Shown here piece by piece: positions 1 through 8,169 of a DNA stretch of 64,000 nucleotides (position 1 is its first letter; each line of letters opens with the position of its first letter). The stretch is from Rossellomorea marisflavi. GTDB lineage: Bacteria; Bacillota; Bacilli; Bacillales; Bacillaceae_B. The notes under the pieces were generated by a model. It was given only the letters and a program-made list of their open reading frames with translations, made no database searches and was not told where the DNA came from. The stretch is taken from contig NZ_CP047095.1 in NCBI RefSeq assembly GCF_009806575.1, positions 1,492,001-1,556,000 on the forward strand. The letters are read 5' to 3'. The position numbers and the translations under genes are program-made.

Positions 1-318
1 AGTGGAATGAGCGGTGCGTTGAAAAACGCCATGGACTTCATGGGCAGCGACCAATTTGCCCATAAGCCCGTGGCCATCATCGCGTGCTCGGGAGGAGGGA
101 AAGGCGGCATCAACTGCCTGACGAATCTCCGGACCGTGAGCCGAGGTGTGTATGCCAACGTCATCCCAAGGCAGCTGGTTCTTGATCCTCACTGTTTTGA
201 CCGGGAAAAGGATACGCTTTTACCTGATCCTGAAGCATTGGTCGAAGGCATGATGAAGGAACTGATGGTTTACGCAGAAGCGCATGCATCCATACGCGGG
301 AAGCTTGTCCAGCCCTGA
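1..318 (+). CDS. NADPH-dependent FMN reductase, C-terminal part (5' end outside window)
   Basis: The reading frame is open from the first base, so the N-terminus lies outside the window. The visible part begins with the SGMSGALKNAMDF stretch typical of the flavodoxin-like NADPH-dependent FMN reductase family (azoreductase/chromate reductase type), in which this loop sits near the flavin. About 105 residues are visible of a family that usually has about 180. These cytosolic enzymes pass electrons from NAD(P)H through FMN to quinones, azo dyes or metals. The physiological substrate cannot be told from sequence. Confidence 0.85.
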   Translation, partial: SGMSGALKNAMDFMGSDQFAHKPVAIIACSGGGKGGINCLTNLRTVSRGVYANVIPRQLVLDPHCFDREKDTLLPDPEALVEGMMKELMVYAEAHASIRGKLVQP

Positions 319-330
319 AAATTTGAAAAA

Positions 331-352
331 CCGACCTGTAGTGTCAGGTCGG
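331..352 (-). terminator. Intrinsic terminator for yhdB
   Basis: A perfect 8-bp stem (CCGACCTG/CAGGTCGG) with a 6-nt loop is followed on the minus strand by a T-run. It lies just after the stop of the minus-strand yhdB and may also stop readthrough from the FMN reductase. Confidence 0.7.
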
Positions 353-370
353 CCGGTGGAATTCTCTTGT

Positions 371-625
371 TTACATTTTGACAGCATCGACTTCCAGTGG
401 TTGCTCTTCACTGTAGGTGATGTTGGCATGTTCGATATAGCGTAAAAGCGTATATAGGCTGCGTTCCACAACCGTATAATCGTGCGAAAAGTGATAGGCA
501 TGCAGGAAATGTTCGATCCTCTTTGAGAGAAGGTCGTCCTTCGTCCTCACCATCAAGATCAGCAGGTTATCCCATTCTGACCGATGAGTGTAGTATAGCG
601 CCTTGTCGTAGTCCACTTTATCCAC
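371..625 (-). CDS. yhdB: YhdB-like small protein
   Basis: This 84-residue protein carries the DYDKALYYTHRSEWDNLL and SKRIEHFLHAYHF stretches that I recognise from the Bacillus YhdB family. The function is unknown. It has no signal peptide or membrane segment and is probably cytosolic. The start is GTG at 625, preceded by a strong AAGGAGG ribosome binding site. It is monocistronic, convergent with the FMN reductase and divergent from the DUF3889 gene. Confidence 0.75.
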   Translation of the reverse strand: MDKVDYDKALYYTHRSEWDNLLILMVRTKDDLLSKRIEHFLHAYHFSHDYTVVERSLYTLLRYIEHANITYSEEQPLEVDAVKM

Positions 626-791
626 TCTGGTTCCCTCCTTCTGAAGGGGTACTGTTAGTGTATGGAGACATACGGGGGAACTTCCTCAGCAAAACTTGGC
701 ACTGTGGATTCTTCTGCTTCTCCTTATTTTGGGTGAATAAAGTCCCCTTCCTACCCTCATTCTAAAGGGAAAAGAACAAGAGGTGAGATAC

Positions 792-1091
792 ATGAAGAAG
801 CCCCTTCTCATCATTTGCCTGCTGTCCATCCTGTTTCCATGCTTAGCCAATGCAACAGAAGTGGACTATAAAAAATTCGGCCGGATCGCTTCCGTCGTCG
901 TCAAAGAAGACTATCCAGGACAGGCCGTCAAGGATTATCACTACCTGGGCCGAAAGCAACTGACGAGCGAAAAGGTATCCGATACATTCGAGTTCACCGT
1001 ACAGGAGAATAACAGGGATAAAAGGGTATTGATCATCGTCGTACATGACCTGGCGAATGAGAAAACGCTGAACATCACGGTCCATGAATGA
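792..1091 (+). CDS. Secreted DUF3889 (YqzG-like) protein
   Basis: A protein of about 99 residues begins with a clear signal peptide: a lysine pair, a hydrophobic core, and a likely cleavage after ANA near residue 21. The mature part (EVDYKKFGRIASVVVKEDYPG onwards) resembles the DUF3889 family of short exported Bacillus proteins such as YqzG. The function is unknown; the fold may be PepSY/BLIP-like. The ATG at 792 is preferred over an in-frame GTG at 783 because that GTG lies inside the AGAGGTGA ribosome binding site. Confidence 0.75.
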   Translation: MKKPLLIICLLSILFPCLANATEVDYKKFGRIASVVVKEDYPGQAVKDYHYLGRKQLTSEKVSDTFEFTVQENNRDKRVLIIVVHDLANEKTLNITVHE

Positions 1092-1095
1092 AATG

Positions 1096-1118
1096 CCTCC
1101 CTTTGGGGAGGTTTTTTT
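1096..1118 (+). terminator. Intrinsic terminator
   Basis: A CCTCCC/GGGAGG hairpin is followed by seven T residues just after the DUF3889 stop. Confidence 0.85.
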
Positions 1119-1172
1119 ACGACTTACTATAGTGAATCAGGAAAAAAAAACCTGCATGGAGAATGGGATGTC

Positions 1173-1181
1173 TGGTATAAT
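1173..1181 (+). promoter_or_regulatory. Extended -10 promoter candidate for the MFS gene
   Basis: TG-G-TATAAT forms an extended -10 element about 95 bp upstream of the MFS start. No good -35 hexamer is visible 17 bp upstream, which is usual for extended -10 promoters. Confidence 0.45.
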
Positions 1182-1274
1182 GGATGTTATCAATGAAAAG
1201 AAGGGAGATTGGCAATCCGATGTGAGTACAGCTTTTTTTCTAGCCTGAAAATTGAATAATGGGAGGAAAAAAAG

Positions 1275-2453
1275 ATGCATTCCATCGCATTTCGACATCT
1301 CTGGTTCGGTCAGGCGTTGGCCAATCTTGGCGACGTCTTATATATTGTGGGACTGATTTCGGCTGTTTATGCCATGACGGGGTCGGCCGTTTATATGACT
1401 GCAGTTCCACTGATCATCACCTTTTCCCGCTTCGTGAGTTCCGTGGCGGCACCGCTCCTTATGAACAGGGCCACGCTCAGGACACTTCTTGCCTGGTCGC
1501 AGGCAGGGAAGACAGCATTGTTGTTCACTGTTCTGTTTGCCCTGCAGAGTTCTTCCGTTTGGCCGCTGCTCTTGCTGGGGGCGGGAATCGCTTTTCTGGA
1601 CGGATGGGCGCTCCCGGCGCGTAATGCCTTCGTCCCCTATCTCGTCAAAAGGGAAGAACTGATGGGGGCAAACGGTTTCTTATCGACCGTCGATCAGATC
1701 ATCCAGTTTTCCAGCTGGGCCCTTGGAGGAGTATTGCTCTCCCTTATCGGGGTTGATTATCTCTTTGTCACCGTATTCATTCTGTTCCTTGTCAGTACGG
1801 TCTACATGTTCCGGCTTCCGGCAGCCCTGAAGCCCAATCTCGAAGAACGGAAATCATGGTGGGCGCAGCTTGGTGAAGGATGGGTGCTGGTGAAAGAGAA
1901 AAAAGGACTGGTACCGGTATTTTGCGTGTATGCCCTTGAGTCCATCGCGGCCACAGTGTGGATCGCCGCTGTTCTTTACCTGTATGTGGATCGCCAGCTT
2001 GGTAAGGGAGAAGAATGGTGGGGATTCATCAACAGCGCCTTCTTTATCGGCCTGCTTCTTGCATCCGTCGTCATCTTCCGCTATCACGGGATGTTCAGCA
2101 GAAAGCGGGCGTCCGTTTTGCCCCTGACCATCATCATGACATCGGTCATCACCCTTTTCTTTGCTTGGAATGAACTGGCGATTTGGGCCCTCGTCCTTTC
2201 TCTGTTGTTCGGTTTATTCGATCAGCTGAAGACGATCATACTCCAGACGTATCTTCAGGAGAGCGCGCCACCCGATGAACTGGGCAAAATCTATGCAGCA
2301 CAGGGAACGATGACGACCCTGCTGTTCGGTCTCTCTTCCGCAGGTGCAGGTCTGCTGGTGGAGAGCTGGTCGATTCCAGTTGTCTTCACCTTCTCGGGCA
2401 TCCTTCTCGCTCTTTCAATCATTCCGATGATGGTATTCTTGAAGAATGAATAA
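1275..2453 (+). CDS. MFS transporter
   Basis: This 392-residue polytopic membrane protein has about 10-12 hydrophobic helices and the two-fold six-helix arrangement expected of the major facilitator superfamily. The N-terminal RHLWFGQALANLGDVLY stretch resembles the MFS group of Bacillus exporters often annotated as macrolide- or enterobactin-type efflux proteins. The start ATG follows a GGGAGGA ribosome binding site. It stands alone between two terminators, so neighbours do not suggest a substrate. A proton-driven exporter is the likeliest role. Confidence 0.8.
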   Translation: MHSIAFRHLWFGQALANLGDVLYIVGLISAVYAMTGSAVYMTAVPLIITFSRFVSSVAAPLLMNRATLRTLLAWSQAGKTALLFTVLFALQSSSVWPLLLLGAGIAFLDGWALPARNAFVPYLVKREELMGANGFLSTVDQIIQFSSWALGGVLLSLIGVDYLFVTVFILFLVSTVYMFRLPAALKPNLEERKSWWAQLGEGWVLVKEKKGLVPVFCVYALESIAATVWIAAVLYLYVDRQLGKGEEWWGFINSAFFIGLLLASVVIFRYHGMFSRKRASVLPLTIIMTSVITLFFAWNELAIWALVLSLLFGLFDQLKTIILQTYLQESAPPDELGKIYAAQGTMTTLLFGLSSAGAGLLVESWSIPVVFTFSGILLALSIIPMMVFLKNE

Positions 2454-2458
2454 GCTTC

Positions 2459-2489
2459 AACCACGTGTCGTACCGGCACGTGGTTTTTT
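2459..2489 (+). terminator. Intrinsic terminator
   Basis: AACCACGTG pairs with CACGTGGTT across a 9-nt loop and is followed by a T-run, directly after the MFS stop. Confidence 0.9.
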
Positions 2490-2522
2490 CGTATGTCAGA
2501 AGTCAATTGCTCCCGGTTCCTT

Positions 2523-2551
2523 TCATCAAATGGCCGACCTTATCATACAGT
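2523..2551 (+). promoter_or_regulatory. Candidate sigma-E promoter of spoVR
   Basis: A -35-like TCATCAA (2523-2529) is separated by 14 bp from a -10-like CATACAGT (2544-2551), which matches the sigma-E consensus CATACAMT in seven of eight positions. spoVR is known to be sigma-E dependent in B. subtilis, which supports the call. Confidence 0.6.
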
Positions 2552-2581
2552 TAGATAAGAGTGATATTAAGGGGGATGGCG

Positions 2582-3994
2582 ATGAATTTAGAGGAACAGC
2601 GACAGTTGCAGCATGCAATCGCTGAAATTACCGAGATTGCTTCAGGATTTGGATTGGACTTTTACCCAATGAGATACGAAATTTGTCCTGCCGACATCAT
2701 TTATACATTCGGTGCTTACGGGATGCCGACCCGTTTCTCCCATTGGAGCTTCGGCAAGCAGTTCCATAAGATGAAGCTTCAGTATGATCTGGGACTGAGC
2801 AAGATTTATGAGCTTGTCATCAATTCGGATCCATGCTATGCCTTCCTGCTCGATTCAAATTCATTGATACAAAATAAATTGATCGTCGCTCATGTCCTGG
2901 CACACTGTGATTTCTTCAAGAACAATGTGAGATTCCAAAACACGAAGCGGGATATGGTCGAGAGCATGTCGGCGACGGCAGAGCGGGTGAGGCAGTATGA
3001 AATCGAACACGGGAAGCAGGAGGTTGAGAACTTCCTTGATGCAGTCCTTGCAGTCGATGAACATATCGATCCTTCCCTCATGAGGCCCAAACTTTCGTGG
3101 ACAATGGATGATGTGGAGTGGGTGGAGGAAGAAACGTCGCCAGTCACTCCGTACGATGATCTCTGGTCCCTGGATGAAAAGCCGAAAAAGGTCCAAAAGA
3201 AGAAGGTGAAGAAGAAGTTCCCCCCTCAACCTGAAAAGGATATCCTGCTCTTCATCGAACAGTACAGCCGTGAGCTGACCGATTGGCAACGGGATATCCT
3301 GACGATGATGAGGGAGGAAATGCTCTATTTCTGGCCTCAGCTCGAAACGAAAATCATGAATGAAGGCTGGGCGTCCTATTGGCATCAGCGCATCATCAGG
3401 GAAATGGACCTCACATCGGGTGAATCCATTGAGTTTGCGAAGTTGAATGCAGGGGTCGTCCAGCCGTCACGGACGCAGATCAACCCTTATTACCTAGGAT
3501 TGAAGATCTTTGAAGATATCGAGGACCGCTATAATCATCCGACAGAAGAGATGAAGAAGCGGGGCGTGAAGGAAAACTCGGGAAGGGAAAAAATGTTCGA
3601 GGTGAGAGAAATTGAATCCGACATTTCTTTCCTGAGGAATTACCTTACGAAAGACCTCGTGACAAGGGAAGATATGTATCTATTCCAGAAGCAGGGGAAG
3701 GACTACAAGATCGTTGACAAAGAGTGGACCCATGTAAGGGATCAGCTTGTGGGCATGAGGGTGAACGGAGGATTCCCGTACATCACGGTCGATGACGGGG
3801 ACTACATGAAGAGTGGTGAACTGTACCTTAAGCACTGGTTTGAAGATGTGGAGCTCGACATTAAATATTTGGAGAAAGTGCTGCCGTATCTTCATCAGCT
3901 ATGGGGGAGACCGGTCCATATGGAGACCCGGGTGGAAGGAAGGAATATGCAGTTCACCTATGATGGTCGGAGTGTTCAAAGAAAATATTTGTAA
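2582..3994 (+). CDS. spoVR: Stage V sporulation protein R
   Basis: The 470-residue length and sequence match the SpoVR family, which takes part in spore cortex formation in the mother cell. SpoVR homologues in other bacteria are linked to UspA-like and PrkA genes. The N-terminal [25 protein letters not shown] block and the central [12 protein letters not shown] block are family hallmarks. ATG 2582 is chosen because AAGGGGG lies about 6 nt upstream; the in-frame ATG at 2576 abuts the ribosome binding site. A Lys-rich stretch near residues 200-215 is a likely linker. A sigma-E-like promoter precedes it and a terminator follows. Confidence 0.95.
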   Translation: MNLEEQRQLQHAIAEITEIASGFGLDFYPMRYEICPADIIYTFGAYGMPTRFSHWSFGKQFHKMKLQYDLGLSKIYELVINSDPCYAFLLDSNSLIQNKLIVAHVLAHCDFFKNNVRFQNTKRDMVESMSATAERVRQYEIEHGKQEVENFLDAVLAVDEHIDPSLMRPKLSWTMDDVEWVEEETSPVTPYDDLWSLDEKPKKVQKKKVKKKFPPQPEKDILLFIEQYSRELTDWQRDILTMMREEMLYFWPQLETKIMNEGWASYWHQRIIREMDLTSGESIEFAKLNAGVVQPSRTQINPYYLGLKIFEDIEDRYNHPTEEMKKRGVKENSGREKMFEVREIESDISFLRNYLTKDLVTREDMYLFQKQGKDYKIVDKEWTHVRDQLVGMRVNGGFPYITVDDGDYMKSGELYLKHWFEDVELDIKYLEKVLPYLHQLWGRPVHMETRVEGRNMQFTYDGRSVQRKYL

Positions 3995-4000
3995 TCTACG

Positions 4001-4022
4001 GGGGCCGGAGAGCCCCTTTTTT
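4001..4022 (+). terminator. Intrinsic terminator of spoVR
   Basis: A GGGGC/GCCCC hairpin is followed by six T residues just after the spoVR stop. Confidence 0.75.
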
Positions 4023-4099
4023 CATGTTTCAGGTACAGCTCGGGAATCTTGTTCTAAAATCAGGCCCCCCTTTATAAAATGAAGCAAGGAGGCGATTGT

Positions 4100-4444
4100 A
4101 TGGCTGAAGTCGAAGTATTCATTGGAGATCTGGAAGATCCTGCTTTTCAGTATGAGGGCGGTGATTGGAATCATAATTATCCGAAGAGGATCAGTCCGTT
4201 CCTTCCTGATGGATCCGATCTGTTCTACAGGATCCTGGATGGCATCTACAAGAAAGAGTTGGTGGGGAGACAGACGGATTGGGGAAGCCACACGTGCCTG
4301 CTCTATCCTCATGAAATGATCCAGGTGCTGTCGGGTCATTACGCGGATAAGAGAACCGGGGAAGATGTCGAAAAACTGTTCAGGATGATCCTGGATCTTG
4401 ATCCAGGTATTCAATACGGCCTTGTGGCCTGTGAAATGGGATAG
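4100..4444 (+). CDS. Hypothetical protein, 114 residues
   Basis: I do not recognise the family. The protein is acidic, has no signal peptide or membrane helix, and begins MAEVEVFIGDLEDPAFQYEG. It has aromatic-rich patches and two separate cysteines, with no metal-site spacing. The start at 4100 has a strong AAGGAGG ribosome binding site 8 nt upstream, which rules out the in-frame ATG at 4079. Its codon usage looks like that of its neighbours. It is probably monocistronic between spoVR and the FbpA-like gene. A T-run follows the stop, but I cannot draw a strong hairpin there. Confidence 0.7.
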   Translation: MAEVEVFIGDLEDPAFQYEGGDWNHNYPKRISPFLPDGSDLFYRILDGIYKKELVGRQTDWGSHTCLLYPHEMIQVLSGHYADKRTGEDVEKLFRMILDLDPGIQYGLVACEMG

Positions 4445-4538
4445 GATGGCCCCTTTTTTTTCACTGGGAAATCAACCTCGCATTAGGAGTGAAAGAAGAA
4501 GGGAACCTGCCCATATTGCATGGTTTAAAACCTCCCGT

Positions 4539-4560
4539 AATTGGGGTATACACCTCAATT
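4539..4560. promoter_or_regulatory. 22-bp near-palindrome, candidate operator
   Basis: The sequence from AATTGGGG to CCTCAATT pairs at nine of eleven symmetric positions. It ends one base before the GGAGGGG ribosome binding site of the FbpA-like gene. It does not resemble the 7-1-7 Fur box. It could be an operator or a translational hairpin. Confidence 0.4.
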
Positions 4561-4573
4561 GGAGGGGTTGAAA

Positions 4574-4756
4574 ATGTTACACCAAGAAAATGAACTGAGT
4601 ACAACCGTAAATTCAAAAAAAGACTTCTACATTCAACAGCTCTTACGAATCGGAGTATATAAATATAAAGATCAACAGCTGTATGAATTACCAATGGGAG
4701 AGCTTCAGGAAGTGTATCTCGACTTCTATGTAGCTCCTGATAATAAGAGAAAATAA
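4574..4756 (+). CDS. FbpA-like (Fur-regulated basic protein family) small protein
   Basis: A 60-residue protein whose middle (YIQQLLRIGVYKYKDQQLYE) and the following LPMGELQEVY match the pattern of the Fur-regulated basic protein A family. In B. subtilis, Fbp proteins assist the iron-sparing response with the sRNA FsrA. The start ATG 4574 lies 6 nt after GGAGGGG, so an in-frame ATG at 4541 is rejected. No clear Fur box is visible upstream, so iron regulation is not shown. The C-terminus is short and basic (NKRK). It is monocistronic with its own terminator. Confidence 0.65.
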   Translation: MLHQENELSTTVNSKKDFYIQQLLRIGVYKYKDQQLYELPMGELQEVYLDFYVAPDNKRK

Positions 4757-4789
4757 AAATGACGATCTGTAGAGATCGTCATTTTTATT
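4757..4789 (+). terminator. Intrinsic terminator
   Basis: A 12-bp stem (AAAATGACGATCT with AGATCGTCATTTT) is followed by a T-rich tract, directly after the FbpA-like gene. Confidence 0.9.
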
Positions 4790-4802
4790 TTGGGTTGAAG
4801 CC

Positions 4803-5097
4803 TATGCTTGTCGCCTCAGAACGACCCGCCTCCGCTTTTCTTTCATGTCTAGCTCCGGCGGGTTGAGGCTCGAGGTCATAAGTCAAACCGTCCAAAAAGG
4901 CAAAGGGCGCCTTTCCGAACGGTTCGCCTTATGCTTGTCGCCTCAGAACGACCCGCCTCCGCTTTTCTTTCATGTCTAGCTCCGGCGGGTTGAGGCTCGA
5001 GGTCATAAGTCAAACCGTCCAAAAAGGCAAAGGGCGCCTTTCCGAACGGTTCGTCTTATGCTTGTCGGGTCAGAACACCCCCGCCTCCGCTTTTCTT
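4803..5097. repeat. Tandem structured repeat, locus A (127-bp period, about 2.3 units)
   Basis: A right half-unit (4803-4844) is followed by two almost identical units beginning at 4846 and 4973. Each unit is a long imperfect palindrome. From outside in, the arms pair GGCGGGT with ACCCGCC, GAGGC with GCCTC (unit 1 only), CATAAG with CTTATG, ACCGT with ACGGT, and an apical AAAGGC with GCCTTT. Every unit ends in CCGCTTTTCTT. A divergent two-unit copy lies at 51386-51637. It has no credible coding content; short ORFs here are translations of the repeat. I recall related repeats in other Bacillus genomes but have not checked this. Confidence 0.85.
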
Positions 5098-5998
5098 AAG
5101 GGACTTCGTGTCCCATTGAGGCGTGGAGGATTTCGAACCATTGGTCGTGGTTGAGGGTGATGTTCAGTGAGTTGATGGCTGATTGAATTCGTTCTTTTTT
5201 GCCCGATCCGACAATCGGCATGATGCGTGCAGGGTGTGTGAGGAGCCAGGCGTACAGGATTTCGTCGATTCCGTTGGCACCAGTTTCGCCTTGTACTTTT
5301 TCAAGTGCAGCGCGCAGGCGGTCTGCTTTTTCATCGCCTTGTTTGAAGATGGCTCCTCCGGCAAGTGGTGACCAGGCCATTGGTGGCACCTTCTTCTCCT
5401 GACAAAGGTTCAGCGTGCCGTCTTCGATGTTTTCAAGCTCGTAAGCAGATAGTTCGATCTGGTTGGTCACAAGCGGGAAAGGAAGATGTGCCTGAAGCAT
5501 GGACCATTGGTGATGTTTGAAATTCGAGACACCGAAATGTTTAACCTTACCGGCGTCTTTCAACTGAGTGAAGGCGTCTGCAACTTGTTCAGGGTCCATG
5601 AATGGATCGGGACGGTGAATCAGCAGGACGTCGATATAATCTGTTGACAGGTTCTTCAGTGACTGATCCACAGATTCAAGGATATGGGACTTCGATGTAT
5701 TGTAATGGTGGGTACGGTGCTGCGGTCGTTGTTCGGAAGGAATGACGATTCCGCATTTAGTGACGATCTCCATCTGGTCCCGCAAAGAAGGCTTCAGTGA
5801 AAGAGCCTCTCCGAATAGCTCTTCACATTTGTACGAGCCATATAAATCTGCGTGATCAAATGTTGTAATGCCTTGTTCCAGGTCATGCTGGATCAGTGAG
5901 AGGGTTTCTTCTTTTGTATAATCCCAGTCTGCAAGCCTCCAAAAACCGTGGACGATTCTTGAGAAACTGAGGTCTTCAGTGATTTTTATTCTTTCCAT
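5096..5998 (-). CDS. Aldo/keto reductase (YdhF/YcsN type)
   Basis: This 300-residue TIM-barrel oxidoreductase uses NADPH to reduce aldehydes or ketones. The catalytic tetrad is visible: Asp and Tyr in FDHADLYGSY near residue 50, Lys in IVTKCGI near residue 81, and His in VLLIHRPDP near residue 125. The C-terminal MPIVGSGKKERIQSA stretch is the family's NADP-phosphate binding loop. It most resembles the E. coli YdhF / B. subtilis YcsN group. The stop overlaps the edge of the repeat by two bases. The gene is divergent from the kinase-like gene at 6091. Confidence 0.9.
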   Translation of the reverse strand: MERIKITEDLSFSRIVHGFWRLADWDYTKEETLSLIQHDLEQGITTFDHADLYGSYKCEELFGEALSLKPSLRDQMEIVTKCGIVIPSEQRPQHRTHHYNTSKSHILESVDQSLKNLSTDYIDVLLIHRPDPFMDPEQVADAFTQLKDAGKVKHFGVSNFKHHQWSMLQAHLPFPLVTNQIELSAYELENIEDGTLNLCQEKKVPPMAWSPLAGGAIFKQGDEKADRLRAALEKVQGETGANGIDEILYAWLLTHPARIMPIVGSGKKERIQSAINSLNITLNHDQWFEILHASMGHEVP

Positions 5999-6090
5999 GG
6001 AGCATTCCTCATTTCATGCAATTGGTATGTATGGTTGTTTGTGCAGTCATACTAATGAATATCTTACTACACAGATGGGTGGAACACGAA

Positions 6091-6942
6091 ATGCTAGACC
6101 TCATTTCCGCATTTTTTTCTGAGGAAGATGCAGAACGGTTCAAGGTGAAAAGGGTAGGTGAATGCGTATGGGTGGTGGACGGTCCAGGGGGCACTTTTTA
6201 TCTGAAAAGGAGGATGGAGATGGACTTGGAAGAGAAGATCACCACATATCTTCATCGCTGTTCCATCATGGCGGAGTTGCCTCACCCAACACGACAAGGA
6301 GGATTCATTACCTGGTCGGGTGAATGCGGGTACGCCCTATACGCATGCATTCCAGGAATCCGCCCTGGATGGGATGCTTCGAACATGTCTGCTATCGGGA
6401 CCTATTTGGCCAATCTTCATGCGGTCTTCATGCACTTTCCGTCCGAGAGAGTCAAAACATGGGACATCTCCCTTCATACGATGGAGTGGATCCAGCAATG
6501 CAGCCATTCTACAGCCATCGACTGGGCACGGTCCCTTATGATTCCATTTTGCAGTCAGGATCTTGAGGGAGGAAAGCAGCTTGTGCATGGTGATGTTCAT
6601 CCCGGGAATCTCCTTATCGATAAAGAAGGGGATGTTGGCATCATCGACTTTCACCGGCTGCGTGTCGCCCACCGAATGGCGGACGCAGCCTATTTCTGCA
6701 CCCACCTCATCATTCACAATGGCATATCCCTGCCATTGATCACTGCATTCTTAAAAGGTTACGGTGCTGAATCCCCTTTTAAGGAAGGGGAGGTTGCACA
6801 ATTCATGCATCATCTTACCATGTTCATCATTCAATATGCCTTTTACCTTGGGCAGGCAGACGATCCCTTCGCTTCATTATCCCAGCTCACAGCGGTATCC
6901 GAAGCGGTTCACGATCTGATGTCCCCTCCAAGAAATACTTGA
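6091..6942 (+). CDS. Aminoglycoside phosphotransferase (APH)-fold kinase
   Basis: This protein of about 283 residues carries the APH/choline-kinase catalytic loop VHGDVHPGNLLID and the metal-binding IIDFHR motif, so it probably phosphorylates a small molecule. The phosphate-loop region (FYLKRR) holds a plausible ATP-contacting Lys. The substrate is unknown; nothing shows antibiotic resistance. Its position just upstream of the TPP-regulated operon allows a thiamine- or cofactor-kinase idea, but a riboswitch and terminator separate them. ATG 6091 is preferred because GGGTGGA lies 7 nt upstream. An ATG at 6016 has no ribosome binding site and would add a hydrophobic extension. Confidence 0.75.
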   Translation: MLDLISAFFSEEDAERFKVKRVGECVWVVDGPGGTFYLKRRMEMDLEEKITTYLHRCSIMAELPHPTRQGGFITWSGECGYALYACIPGIRPGWDASNMSAIGTYLANLHAVFMHFPSERVKTWDISLHTMEWIQQCSHSTAIDWARSLMIPFCSQDLEGGKQLVHGDVHPGNLLIDKEGDVGIIDFHRLRVAHRMADAAYFCTHLIIHNGISLPLITAFLKGYGAESPFKEGEVAQFMHHLTMFIIQYAFYLGQADDPFASLSQLTAVSEAVHDLMSPPRNT

Positions 6943-6998
6943 AAACCTTTTGATACTATGGCAAAGTTAGGAATGAAGATAACGCCCGATATCGTGAT

Positions 6999-7100
6999 TA
7001 TTGTAGGGGGACCGGTGTGGCCGGTTGAGAGTGCATCCGTCAGATGCTGACCCTTTGAACCTGAACTGGCTCATACCAGCGTAGGAAACAGATCGTAGAC
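6999..7100 (+). ncRNA. TPP riboswitch (THI element)
   Basis: The core conserved blocks are present in order: GGGGG, then TTGAGA, then GACCCTTTGAACCTGA, then CTGGCTCATACCAG and GCGTAGGAAA. These are the pyrimidine- and pyrophosphate-sensing elements of the thiamine pyrophosphate riboswitch. A terminator follows at 7120-7153, so thiamine pyrophosphate should end transcription before the ThiXYZ-type operon. The outer boundaries are approximate. Confidence 0.95.
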
Positions 7101-7119
7101 AGAATTCTTGTTTAATGAT

Positions 7120-7153
7120 GCGTCCTAGGCAAATGAGCCTCGGGCGTTTTTTT
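7120..7153 (+). terminator. Riboswitch expression-platform terminator
   Basis: GCGTCCTAGGC pairs with GCCTCGGGCG (one mismatch, one G-U pair) and is followed by seven T residues. It sits between the TPP aptamer and the first gene of the operon. Confidence 0.85.
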
Positions 7154-7185
7154 CTGTACATATTTAGTGAAGGGGCGTATGCATC

Positions 7186-8163
7186 TTGAGAAAATGGATC
7201 ATGGTCGTAAGTGCAATCCTCCTGCTGACTGCATGCAGTTCAGGCGGAACTGAAAAAGAAAAACTCAAAAAGGTATCGGTCGTCCTTGATTGGACCCCGA
7301 ATACAAACCATACCGGTTTGTATGTGGCAAAAGAAAAAGGATATTTTGAAAAGCAAGGACTCGATGTTGACATCATCATGCCAGGTGAAGCAGGTGCGGA
7401 CCAATTGGTAGCATCGGGAAAGGCGGATTTCGGTGTGGGGTATCAGGAAGGTGTCACACAGGCAAGGGTTCAGAATGTACCGATCGTCTCGATTGCGGCC
7501 ATCATACAGCATAATACATCGGGCTTTGCAGCACCGAAAGACAAAGGGATCACCAAGCCTGAAGACTTCGAAGGCAAGACATACGGTGGATGGGGTTCTC
7601 CCGTAGAGGAAGCGGTCATGAGCTCGATCATGAAACAGGAAGGGGCCGACGTGAAGAAGGTCAACTTCGTGAATATGGGGGATACTGACTTCTTTACGGC
7701 TGTGAAAAGGGATATCGACTTTGCCTGGATCTTTTATGGCTGGACGGGGATTGAAGCCGAACTCCGTGGGGAAGAACTTGATATGATGTACGTCAAGGAT
7801 TACTCGGATAAGCTTGACTACTACACCCCTGTCCTCACGACGAACGAATCACATATAGAGGATGATCCTGACACGGTCAAGGCATTCCTGAAGGCAGCAA
7901 CGGAAGGATATGAGTACAGCATCGAACATCCGGATGAAGCAGGCAAGATCCTCCTAAAAGAAGCACCCGACCTTGATGAAGAGCTCGTCATGAAAAGCCA
8001 GGAATGGCTTGCACCGAAATACAAAGACGATGCGGAGAGATGGGGAGAGCAGAAAGCGGAAGTATGGAAGAATTACGCTGATTGGATGTTCGATAATGGA
8101 CTTCTCGATAAGAAACTTGATAGTCAAAAAGCCTACACAAATGAATTTTTACCTGGAGAGTGA
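7186..8163 (+). CDS. ThiY-like substrate-binding lipoprotein (pyrimidine/thiamine precursor)
   Basis: A 325-residue NMT1/THI5-like periplasmic-binding-type lipoprotein with a lipobox LTAC near residue 17. The mature part begins with VSVVLDWTPNTNHTGLYVA, the signature of ThiY/THI5-family proteins that bind N-formyl-4-amino-5-aminomethyl-2-methylpyrimidine or HMP. Placement behind a TPP riboswitch supports uptake of a thiamine pyrimidine precursor. The start is TTG at 7186 with GTGAAGGGG 10 nt upstream; the ATG at 7179 is in another frame. It is the first gene of a five-gene operon. Confidence 0.88.
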   Translation: MRKWIMVVSAILLLTACSSGGTEKEKLKKVSVVLDWTPNTNHTGLYVAKEKGYFEKQGLDVDIIMPGEAGADQLVASGKADFGVGYQEGVTQARVQNVPIVSIAAIIQHNTSGFAAPKDKGITKPEDFEGKTYGGWGSPVEEAVMSSIMKQEGADVKKVNFVNMGDTDFFTAVKRDIDFAWIFYGWTGIEAELRGEELDMMYVKDYSDKLDYYTPVLTTNESHIEDDPDTVKAFLKAATEGYEYSIEHPDEAGKILLKEAPDLDEELVMKSQEWLAPKYKDDAERWGEQKAEVWKNYADWMFDNGLLDKKLDSQKAYTNEFLPGE

Positions 8164-8169
8164 GCATAA

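Noticed and set aside
4022..4414. 130-codon open frame on the minus strand opposite the 114-residue hypothetical gene
   Set aside because: It is antisense to a gene with a strong ribosome binding site, has none itself and has low-quality composition.
4972..5154. 60-codon frame and similar frames at 51327-51663 inside the repeats
   Set aside because: They are translations of the structured repeat and stop or shift between units; no conservation of protein is implied.
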